Below the pieces are notes generated by a model. That model saw nothing but the letters and a program-made list of their open reading frames with translations. It was not told the origin of the DNA and did no database searches. This document shows positions 55,442-62,955 of a stretch of 64,000 nt of DNA, one piece after another. The translations under genes were made by a program, and so were the position numbers. The DNA is from an uncultured Roseibium sp. (GTDB lineage Bacteria > Pseudomonadota > Alphaproteobacteria > Rhizobiales > Stappiaceae): assembly GCF_947499295.1 (NCBI RefSeq), contig NZ_CANMNP010000011.1:1-64000 (forward strand), written 5' to 3'. The first letter of the stretch is position 1. Every line of letters starts with the position of its first letter.

Positions 55442-58400
55442 TTACGGCTGCCGTCCTTCCGGTTCGAGGTCAACTTCTGATTTGGATACATCCAGCACAA
55501 AAAGTCCTGTCCTTGGCGAAATGGGACGGGGGGAGTGTTCCGGAATTGCATCCAACATAGCGTTGGCGTTTTCCGGTCGCCCAAACTCTCTAATACCGGG
55601 CGGATTGTTTCTGGGGACGTTGCCAAACCAAAGCACCATGTAGATTCCGAATCCGCTTGCCCGGTAGTGCTCCGAATAGTTTTCAAGCTGTTCACACGCT
55701 GCCGTCCAAACACGGTTATGCCACTGCCCTTTTATTTCAATCGGCAGATCCATGTTCCCTATCGTGCACAGCAGGTCACAACGAGTGTCTGATTGCATTG
55801 TACCTTCCGCATGTACTCGGACGCCGTAGCGAAGTAGATACGGCTCCAATTCTCTCGCGATAAGATCGCGACAGTAGTTTTCGCGATAAGGCGTGTCACT
55901 GTTCCAGAATGGTCGCACAGCGTTAAAACTGCCGTTTTGCAGGCGTTGCTGCAATTCTTGGAGTTCGTCCATTACAAGCGCTTGCAAGTCTTCGAGCGTT
56001 TGGGGCGGCCCGCTAACGAGAACATGACGCACATCCTCAAGCGTAAGCTGCGACCAATCAGCTTCGGCCCTAGAACGTCGCTGTTCGGCGAGAACGTGAC
56101 GGGCATGATCAGTATGGTTAGCTAGATCGACTTCACTGATCAGACGCTCGAGCTGATCCTGAGCTTCCTCTGTTGGGATGTCGCCCAGGTTGCTGATACA
56201 GGCATCAATAAATCGGGCGAGCTCATACGTATCGCCACTGTTCCAGCCGCCACGTGGAGGCTCGATCATCGGATAACGAGCTGCAAAATGTTCAATGGCA
56301 AAAGCCAGTTGGGCGATTGTCAGTGGTTCATTTTGCCCGCCGATGCCCTCTGTCATCATGGAACGTAGGTCATTCAGCCGCTCCTCATTTTCGAGCATGA
56401 AACCCGACACATCGGGTGCAAAACGCTCGAAATCAGCAAAAAAAGCGCAGAGAAGCCAAGCGCTTCTGTGTTCTTCGGAAGGCCAGTTTTCGGCTTGAAG
56501 TTTTTCCGCAATCAAATCCGCAAGCGTACCCCGATCAGCGCGCACAAGTGCCGCATTAAGAACCTTGCGCAATGCCTGTGCCGACAGTTCGTCACTGCTA
56601 GCCAGCCACTCGATTGCAAGTCTGCCAGCGAGGTCGGCATGTTCACTGCTTTCAAAAAGTTGATGCAGCCCGGACACATGGTTTTTGCCCGAAAAGAGCA
56701 GTGGCTCAATTGTGTCACGAACAAATAGCTCGTAGTCATACTCGGCTTCAAAAAGAATTTCTTTCAGCGCATCTTCGAGGCCGCCGAGCATTCGTTTTTC
56801 ATCTGAATAGAGGCCCCATTCCGTGGCAGCCAAGGCAGTGAGTAGTGTTTCGCGTGGCAACTCACTTAGGTTTTCTCCACTTAAACGTGACAAGGCACAG
56901 CCAACCATTGCGACTCTCGGGAGAAAAAATTGTTTGCTTTCGTTGGCAGAAAGTTCTGCAATCGCACGAGGGGTCGGAAAATCATCGCGATGGCATGCAG
57001 CAACCAGGCCTGCTAATGACGCTTCAAGGTTCTCCTGACCAACAAGCTGCTCGATTCGAGCTATGGGCTCTTTATCTTCACTGTAACCTGAAAAAAGTGC
57101 CAAATACGCAGTGGCAATATCAAAAAGTGCTGGCGCATGTTGCCCTTCTCGCACTTGATCGCGAATGTTCGAAAAGCTCTGGAACCTGTTGCGGTCCTGT
57201 CGCTGTTTCTCACGTGCCCACTCTTGCTTTTGCTCTTCATGTTCGCGTTCCCAGCTTGGTGGTGGCCGACTCGTAATTTCGTCGATAATCGCCTGTAGTT
57301 CGTGTCGGTTATGAGCCTGTCGCTGGGCAACCGTTTCTGCGTCACCGACAAATCCGCCACGACCAAAAATCCGTTCGGCAAACGCCCGCCAGCGTTCAAC
57401 AAAGTCGTCAAGCTGATCGTCCTGTTCGACCAACTGCTCCAAGTGGTAGACGAGATCACTCTCCAGAAGGATAAGTCCCTCTCCCATATCGCTCAAATAG
57501 AGATCGATTATGCGGCCATCTTCGGGCGTCGCATTGGCCAGGGCGTGTGATTGAACTTCACGCCGAAGCTCTGCCCGTTCACTGAAGTACTGAACGCTGA
57601 ATGTTCGCCAGTCCTGGGAGCGATAATGAGAACGGGTGACCCGCGACAACCACGACCAGAGTTGCTCCCCCGTGGTCTCGCCACCTTGCTCCAGAAAAGA
57701 CTTCAGCGTATCACAAAGACGCTCTTCAATTTTCCGCTGGTAACTCGAGCGATTATGGCGCTCTTCCGGTAGATTCGCCGCAAAAACAGAAAGCGCCTCA
57801 ACTTTTTGCTCCAATGACATAATTGGCAGGAGGCGATAGGCAATTCCAATGGATATGTTCACAGAACGTTGTTCGTTCAAAGCATCATAGTTATTGGTGA
57901 TTTCAGCAATTTGTTCGCCAGTGAAATGCGTGCAGTAGTCACTGGCTACTTCTACAGCGATACGTGCTGAACTGTGGTCGCCATCCCGAATGAGGTTTTG
58001 ACCCAGTCGGACCCAGTCTTCGTCGGGACAAGCAAACTGAAGCGCTTCTAGAGCCCGATCTCGACTTATATAGGGCATCGAATTGTCGAGCACGATGCTG
58101 CGTAGATCATCTGTAATGGACGCGGCGAGCTCTGTACCTTTGAGCGATTCAAGGATGACGGTAGAGAGATTATACGGAACGTCCGGATTACGGATTAGAC
58201 CTACGATATCATCACGTAGCTCCGGCCGAGCGAGACCATTTCCAACCTGACCGTCCCAATCCTCGCTACGAAAGTACGGATCAATCGACGCAAGGTTTTG
58301 AAGCTGCTCGATCAATTGGCGCGTTTGTTCGACATTAAATTGCTCAATATCGCCGTAGCGAAAACAGCCGTAAGGATCGTTGGGGACGAAACGTGATGTG

Positions 58401-59455
58401 GCGCTGGGGTAAAGTGTCGCCAGCCACGCGTGAAGGCCTCTAAGAGATCTGGGGACATGGCCATTCTTGTAGAGTAGAGTTTCAAGCCTGCGAAACGACA
58501 AGGTACCGGATCGCAGTTGATCAACAAGCCACTTTGCCGCGAGATATTCCGCGATGGTCCTGTGATAAGGCTCGACAGTTCCTACGCCCGAAGCCTTGAA
58601 TAGTAACGCCGATACTGCTGCGTTGATCATGTCAGCATTGACCGTGTCACTTGCAAGTTCCGCGAGTCGGATATGGAACTCGCTATCCTGACCATCAACG
58701 TTCACACCGCGCTTACCCGATAGTAAGAGCTGAGCAAAAACGAATCCGGCCGTAGAAAGAATTAACTCGGCAGCCGGCCTAGAGGCATTGATGGATCGGT
58801 GAATTTGGTTTTCTTCACCTGCGAAGCTTTCACAGGCGTATTGATAAAGCGCTGTCTTGGTTTCTGGCCAACCGTGCTCTCTGATGGCAGTCAACAAGAG
58901 CCTGAGCGCCTGCGGATTTCGGGCTAAATCCAAGGCATTTCTGGTTCGAGCCTCCTCCAGAAAAGCCTGGCCACCGGCTTCATAAGTGCCGAACACGTCT
59001 ACCGTCTCGACGATTTCATCGTCATTGAGCGGTTGAAGACGTCCAACAATCGGTGTTTGACCAAACCAATTCCGAACTAGGCGTTCATTCTGAACATCAG
59101 CCCAGTCCGCTGCGCGGCAAGTAATTACAAACGTGTGCACGTTTGCCTGATGGAGGCGCTTCAGTATCGAGAGAAACGGGCTTTCCTGTCCATTTCCCAG
59201 GGTCTCGTCGAGACCATCAATCACTGGAATGCTGGTCTCCAGCCCAGGGGCAGGAGCTTCGGTGGCAAGCACATCCGCCGAAAATTTCGTATGGCCATCA
59301 AGCTCAGAAAAGCAATCAGCGGTGTCAGACTTACCGGCACCCGGCTCACCAAGAAGCACAAGCGGCGCGCCAAGTGCTGCAAAGTCAGCTTCAGACAATA
59401 TTTCAGTGTTTCCATCCGGTCTGTTGATTTCAATACGGCGGGCTACATGAGTCAT
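55442..59455 (-). CDS. Large STAND/NACHT-like NTPase with C-terminal PD-(D/E)xK nuclease domain
   Basis: About 1337 residues from the ATG at 59455 (MTHVARRIEINRPDG); an upstream TTG at 59491 is also in frame. Walker A is GEPGAGKS (residues 36-43), Walker B is IPVIDGLDE (76-84), and FVITCRAADW (109-118) is a sensor strand with Arg, the NACHT/STAND pattern. Residues about 200-1180 look like long helical repeats of the HEAT/TPR type. The C-terminus has Asp1227, then LPIEIKGQW with Glu1240 and Lys1242, and a later helix with CEQLENY: a D-x12-ExK pattern of PD-(D/E)xK nucleases. So ATP-dependent sensing would release a nuclease. It stands alone, with lower GC than its neighbours. Its likely role, antiphage defence, is inferred. 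Confidence 0.7.
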   Translation of the reverse strand: MTHVARRIEINRPDGNTEILSEADFAALGAPLVLLGEPGAGKSDTADCFSELDGHTKFSADVLATEAPAPGLETSIPVIDGLDETLGNGQESPFLSILKRLHQANVHTFVITCRAADWADVQNERLVRNWFGQTPIVGRLQPLNDDEIVETVDVFGTYEAGGQAFLEEARTRNALDLARNPQALRLLLTAIREHGWPETKTALYQYACESFAGEENQIHRSINASRPAAELILSTAGFVFAQLLLSGKRGVNVDGQDSEFHIRLAELASDTVNADMINAAVSALLFKASGVGTVEPYHRTIAEYLAAKWLVDQLRSGTLSFRRLETLLYKNGHVPRSLRGLHAWLATLYPSATSRFVPNDPYGCFRYGDIEQFNVEQTRQLIEQLQNLASIDPYFRSEDWDGQVGNGLARPELRDDIVGLIRNPDVPYNLSTVILESLKGTELAASITDDLRSIVLDNSMPYISRDRALEALQFACPDEDWVRLGQNLIRDGDHSSARIAVEVASDYCTHFTGEQIAEITNNYDALNEQRSVNISIGIAYRLLPIMSLEQKVEALSVFAANLPEERHNRSSYQRKIEERLCDTLKSFLEQGGETTGEQLWSWLSRVTRSHYRSQDWRTFSVQYFSERAELRREVQSHALANATPEDGRIIDLYLSDMGEGLILLESDLVYHLEQLVEQDDQLDDFVERWRAFAERIFGRGGFVGDAETVAQRQAHNRHELQAIIDEITSRPPPSWEREHEEQKQEWAREKQRQDRNRFQSFSNIRDQVREGQHAPALFDIATAYLALFSGYSEDKEPIARIEQLVGQENLEASLAGLVAACHRDDFPTPRAIAELSANESKQFFLPRVAMVGCALSRLSGENLSELPRETLLTALAATEWGLYSDEKRMLGGLEDALKEILFEAEYDYELFVRDTIEPLLFSGKNHVSGLHQLFESSEHADLAGRLAIEWLASSDELSAQALRKVLNAALVRADRGTLADLIAEKLQAENWPSEEHRSAWLLCAFFADFERFAPDVSGFMLENEERLNDLRSMMTEGIGGQNEPLTIAQLAFAIEHFAARYPMIEPPRGGWNSGDTYELARFIDACISNLGDIPTEEAQDQLERLISEVDLANHTDHARHVLAEQRRSRAEADWSQLTLEDVRHVLVSGPPQTLEDLQALVMDELQELQQRLQNGSFNAVRPFWNSDTPYRENYCRDLIARELEPYLLRYGVRVHAEGTMQSDTRCDLLCTIGNMDLPIEIKGQWHNRVWTAACEQLENYSEHYRASGFGIYMVLWFGNVPRNNPPGIREFGRPENANAMLDAIPEHSPRPISPRTGLFVLDVSKSEVDLEPEGRQP

Positions 59456-59743
59456 ACAATTAATGATGCACGCTTTACGGGTAGTGCGCAACGCTAGATT
59501 GAGAGCTCTTTTGCTTGTTTGACACCAGTTTGATTTCGGAACTGGCCGCCTCCAGTCTCCGAACGCCTTGCTTTACTCTCAAGCACAGTGGGCGTGAAGT
59601 AGCCGAAAGACGGACGTCCGTCTTTCGGCCTCTCGCGTCAAATTTTGAACGACTAGATTTGCGGCGCAAAGCGGACGCATGCTCGAAAACACCTAAACAA
59701 CGGCACTGAACCGAATTTACCCTACATACCCTCAATCACTGAC
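59456..59743. other. Region upstream of the STAND gene
   Basis: 288 bp that hold the promoter of the NTPase-nuclease gene and the end of the dsbA-like gene. No gene. A perfect palindrome lies at 59602-59629. Confidence 0.45.
59602..59629. repeat. Perfect 28-bp palindrome
   Basis: GCCGAAAGACGGAC is followed directly by its reverse complement, with no spacer. No T-tract follows on either strand, so it is not a normal terminator, though it may be one for the minus-strand genes if the stem is extruded. It lies 147 bases upstream of the STAND-type gene start and 114 bases past the dsbA-like stop. Confidence 0.8.
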
Positions 59744-60490
59744 TTAGTCATCTAACGCTCGCGCCTCACTGACCGCAGCCGACAACTGCTCCTGCGTAGG
59801 CAGACCGGGCAGCACCGTATTGCCGACGACAAATGACGGGGTGCCGGTGATGTTCAAGCCTTCGGCCAGTTGCATGGACAGGCGGATGTGATTGTCCAGG
59901 TCGTCGGCCTGCATGTCGGACTGAAGCTTATCGATATCGAGGCCGACTTCCTCGGCTATTTCAAGAACCGACGCCTCTTCCGCCCGGCCCCTGAAGGCCA
60001 TCAGAGCCCAGTGGAATTCCTCGTATTTGTCCTGCTGGCGCGCAGCCAGCGCGGCACGCGCCGCATAAACCGAGCCTTCGCTCAGGACAGGCCACTCCCG
60101 GAATACAACGCGGATATTCGGGTCGGCTTCCAGCAAGGCCTCCACAATGGGCTTCGCCCGCTTGCAATAGGGGCAGTTGTAGTCAAAGAACTCGACCAAA
60201 GTGACATCCCCATCCGGGTTCCCCAGAACAGGTGCATTCGGGTCGCGCTCCAGTTCGGTCCGGCGAGACTCCAGTGTCGCCGCTATCGCGGCCTGCTGCC
60301 GTTCGAGCTGAACCTGTTGCAGGCGCTGGATTGCCAGCTCGATGATTTCCGGATTTTCCAGAATTGCTTCGAGGGCCAGTTCCTTGATCCTCTCCTCGGA
60401 GAGCGTTTCCGCAGTATCGGCGAGCGCGGGCAATGCCATCGACAAGGGCGCGACCAGCAGAATGCAGAGTTTCAGAAGCAGACGTTTCAT
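59744..60490 (-). CDS. DsbA-like periplasmic thiol-disulphide protein
   Basis: 248 residues from the ATG at 60490 (MKRLLLKLCILLVAPLSMAL), with a signal peptide cut near residue 23. A helical N-terminal region (about 25-75) rich in Glu and Gln, as in Com1/ScsC-type proteins that oligomerise, precedes the thioredoxin fold with the active site FFDYNCPYCKRAKP (CPYC). The cis-Pro region is NITGTPSFVVGN. In copper loci such proteins repair or shield thiols damaged by copper; here that is inference. The start overlaps the cytochrome c stop (ATGA), so it is the last gene of a coupled operon. Confidence 0.87.
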   Translation of the reverse strand: MKRLLLKLCILLVAPLSMALPALADTAETLSEERIKELALEAILENPEIIELAIQRLQQVQLERQQAAIAATLESRRTELERDPNAPVLGNPDGDVTLVEFFDYNCPYCKRAKPIVEALLEADPNIRVVFREWPVLSEGSVYAARAALAARQQDKYEEFHWALMAFRGRAEEASVLEIAEEVGLDIDKLQSDMQADDLDNHIRLSMQLAEGLNITGTPSFVVGNTVLPGLPTQEQLSAAVSEARALDD

Positions 60491-60978
60491 TGGTTCAAGT
60501 TCCTCATCCGTTCGTTCATCATGTCGTGCCGTTCTCTGATTTCGTCTGGCCATTGGGCCTTGATCCAGGAGAGAACAGCGATGATCTCCCGGTCGCTCAA
60601 GCTGTCTTCGAAAGCGGGCATGTTGGACTGAAAATCCTCGATCCCCGCTCCTTTTGCCGTTCCGAATTTCGTGATCCGGAACAGCAACTCGTCGGCGTGG
60701 TGCCAGGTGTGGCCGGTTTCGTCGTGAGGCGGTGCCTTGAGCGTCCCGTCGGCATTTGCGGATTGCCAGTCTTCCTCACCTTCCAGCGCGGCACCGTGGC
60801 AGGCCGCGCAGCTCTGGACGTAAATCTCGGCTCCCAGACGCGTCAGAGCAGCATCATCCGGCCGCAGCTGTGTCCCCGCCGAGACACCGCCGCTGAGCAC
60901 ATATAGACCTGCGGCGCCTGCCCCCAGGATCAAGGCTCCTGCCAGCAAATACCTGCTTTTCAACACCTTGCCCATCAC
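60487..60978 (-). CDS. Membrane-anchored class I c-type cytochrome
   Basis: 163 residues (MMGKVLKSRYLLAGALILGA). An uncleaved N-terminal helix anchors it to the membrane (residues 10-30). The haem site is SCAACHGAAL (CxxCH), and the axial Met is in QSNMPAFEDSLSD. It carries electrons in the periplasm. It overlaps the L,D-transpeptidase stop and the DsbA-like start by 4 bases each. It may serve as electron partner for the multicopper oxidase or the DsbA-like protein, by inference. Confidence 0.88.
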   Translation of the reverse strand: MMGKVLKSRYLLAGALILGAGAAGLYVLSGGVSAGTQLRPDDAALTRLGAEIYVQSCAACHGAALEGEEDWQSANADGTLKAPPHDETGHTWHHADELLFRITKFGTAKGAGIEDFQSNMPAFEDSLSDREIIAVLSWIKAQWPDEIRERHDMMNERMRNLNQ

Positions 60979-61640
60979 AGCACCACAATCGGCGTTCCAA
61001 CCGGAACCCGTCCATGAAGATCAATGATGTCCTGGTTCATCAGGCGCACGCAGCCGCTGGAAACCGCTGACCCGATCGTCCAGTATTCTGCGGTTCCATG
61101 GAGCCGGTAGAGCGTGTCCTGGTTGCCCTGAAAGATGTAAAGGGCCCTCGCCCCGAGTGGGTTCTCCAGACCGGGCGGCATCCCGCCGTTCCGCCAGCTC
61201 CATTTTTCGAGTTCCGGTTCCCGCTCGATCATCTCGTCAGGCGGTGTCCACTTGGGCCAGGCGGATTTGCGGGCAATCCTGGCCCGGCCGGACCATTCAA
61301 ACCCGGCCCGGCCCAGCCCCACGCCATAGCGCATGGCCTTGCTGTTCTCCTGTACGAGGTAGAGATAATAGTTGCTTGTATCGACAACGAGTGTCCCGAC
61401 CCGTTCACTGGTCGGGTAATCCACCTGTTGCCGATAGTACTGGTCGGGCACGTTTTTCAGATTGATTGCGGGAAGCGGAAACCGTTCCTCCGGCATGGCC
61501 CCGTACATGGACAGATACGCAGGGTCCTGAGACGGGATATAAAACTCGGGATCGGAGGTACTGGAGACGCAACCGCTGACGGCGAGCCCGGATAGGCTCG
61601 CCGACCCTGCAAGGAAGGTTCTCCTTGAGATGTTCATCAT
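60975..61640 (-). CDS. L,D-transpeptidase (YkuD domain), lipoprotein with Tat-like signal
   Basis: 221 residues. The N-terminus has SRRTFLAGSASLSGLAVSGC, a Tat-like twin-Arg start and a lipobox ending in Cys. The YkuD domain lies at about 80-221 with LYRLHGT (His) and SAVSSGCVRLMNQD, the catalytic Cys motif SGCVRL. It makes meso-diaminopimelate 3-3 crosslinks or attaches lipoproteins to peptidoglycan. L,D-transpeptidases resist or use copper poorly (E. coli LdtD is copper-sensitive), so its presence in a copper operon is notable. Coupled to the cytochrome c gene by a 4-base overlap. Confidence 0.92.
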   Translation of the reverse strand: MMNISRRTFLAGSASLSGLAVSGCVSSTSDPEFYIPSQDPAYLSMYGAMPEERFPLPAINLKNVPDQYYRQQVDYPTSERVGTLVVDTSNYYLYLVQENSKAMRYGVGLGRAGFEWSGRARIARKSAWPKWTPPDEMIEREPELEKWSWRNGGMPPGLENPLGARALYIFQGNQDTLYRLHGTAEYWTIGSAVSSGCVRLMNQDIIDLHGRVPVGTPIVVL

Positions 61641-61646
61641 GGAGAC

Positions 61647-62111
61647 CTATTCACCTGTGGTCATGTAAGGTTGCGGCGTTTCGGACGGCTTGGCGCTCAA
61701 CGAATAGACCGTGTACCTGGCAGACGGATCATACCCCATGCCGAGAGACCCCTGCGGCATACCAGGAACCGCAATTCCGCGGATGTCCGGCCGTTCCGAC
61801 ATCATCTTTTCGATTGCCTCGAGGGGCACATGTCCTTCGATCACATATTTGCGGTCATCCCCGATGACCGCGGTATGGCAGCCCTCCATTTCAGCCGGAA
61901 CTCCCGCCTGCTTCTTGATCGCGGACAGATCCTCCATGTCTTTCACGATGACGTGGTACCCGGCCTTTTCAACGGCGTCCGTCCACACCTGACAGCATCC
62001 GCACCAGGGCGTCTTGAACACTGTTACGGTTTTGTCTTCCTCGGCCAGCGCCGTTCCGGAGAGTGAAATCAACCCTGCGAGGGCAACAGCAGCGAGAGCT
62101 TTCTTAGTCAT
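61647..62111 (-). CDS. DUF411 periplasmic metal-binding protein
   Basis: 154 residues with a signal peptide (residues 1-21, ALAAVALAGLISLSGTALA). DUF411 signature: VFKTPWCGCCQVWTDAVEKA near residue 35, a Cys pair for metal binding, and GCHTAVIGDDRKYVIEGHVP. Proteins of this family occur in copper and silver resistance loci. The start at the ATG at 62111 is eight bases inside the end of the upstream gene. Six bases separate its stop from the next start. Confidence 0.9.
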   Translation of the reverse strand: MTKKALAAVALAGLISLSGTALAEEDKTVTVFKTPWCGCCQVWTDAVEKAGYHVIVKDMEDLSAIKKQAGVPAEMEGCHTAVIGDDRKYVIEGHVPLEAIEKMMSERPDIRGIAVPGMPQGSLGMGYDPSARYTVYSLSAKPSETPQPYMTTGE

Positions 62112-62409
62112 TATTCTGATCCTTGTTTTCCGCGTCGTGGCACGACCTGCCCATGAACCGGTGCATGACGACATGCATGCCGAGGCACCCGAGAACGGGC
62201 ACGGCCAGAAGCAGCGTTTCTGTCAGTGATTGACCTGCCGGGGCCGATGCAAAAATGATGGCGGTTCCAGGAACCATCGCGGCACAACAGGCCATCATGA
62301 AGAGGGTGTGTCCGCTGACGCGCTTTTTCGCCGGGCTATCGTCAGCGGTCCTGGCCTTCACACGAGGTACCGCCGCCGGAATCCGGCTTCCGTTTTCCTG
62401 AATGCGCAT
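62104..62409 (-). CDS. Small two-helix membrane protein (DUF2933-like)
   Basis: 101 residues (MRIQENGSRIPAAVPRVKAR). Two hydrophobic helices (TLFMMACCAAMVPGTAIIF and LLLAVPVLGCLGMHVVM) and a His/Cys-bearing tail (HRFMGRSCHD). DUF2933-type proteins are typical of copper loci and hold one or two helices and a HxxxxC-like tail. It overlaps the DUF411 gene by eight bases. The role is unknown; metal trafficking in the membrane is a guess. Confidence 0.65.
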   Translation of the reverse strand: MRIQENGSRIPAAVPRVKARTADDSPAKKRVSGHTLFMMACCAAMVPGTAIIFASAPAGQSLTETLLLAVPVLGCLGMHVVMHRFMGRSCHDAENKDQNND

Positions 62410-62540
62410 TGAGCATTTGCCTCTTTCTCAAGGCGAATGGTGCCGACCTACAACTTCAGCAAATATCGGGAATTCACCATTCGTCCTTCCAAACCATTGA
62501 CCTTTCCGAAGCGCGAAAAAACGCACTCCGGCTCGAAGCG

Positions 62541-62894
62541 TCAAACCCGTTTGGGAGGATGGTCCTGAGGCAGGGAGAGAACGGCGAGCAACAAAAGAAC
62601 GCGACTGTATTCCGGTGAGACCGATGAGGTGAACAGCACGTCCATGCTGCTTGCAACGAAAGACACACAGTCTGCGCCGCAGCCCGACAGTTTTAGGTCG
62701 GTATCCGTATCGTTGGCCTTTTCACAGCATTTCATATGGTGTGAGTGGCTTTTGTCAGCGGCTTTTGTCTGATCATGATCGGCCGCAGCCGAATGCGCGA
62801 TGACGCCCGTTTCCATGTGCGCAGCGCCGAATGCAGCGGCCGTATGAACCCCTGAGAATATTATGATCAACAATGCGATCAAAACACTGCGCAT
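62541..62894 (-). CDS. Secreted His/Cys-rich copper-locus protein
   Basis: 117 residues with a signal peptide (SVLIALLIIIFSGVHTAAAFG). The mature part has HSHHMKCCEKAND and LSGCGADCVSF, His and Cys groups that suit copper binding, and a C-terminal hydrophobic segment (SRVLLLLAVLSLP). Its look matches the small protein at 47042 (short, exported, Cys/His pairs). It lies between the multicopper oxidase and the two-helix protein, with 61 and 131 bases to either side. Confidence 0.65.
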   Translation of the reverse strand: MRSVLIALLIIIFSGVHTAAAFGAAHMETGVIAHSAAADHDQTKAADKSHSHHMKCCEKANDTDTDLKLSGCGADCVSFVASSMDVLFTSSVSPEYSRVLLLLAVLSLPQDHPPKRV

Positions 62895-62955
62895 ACCGCG
62901 TCAATACTCCAAATTCGCCGCGAGCACCATTCCATGCCGAACACAGACGAGTGAT

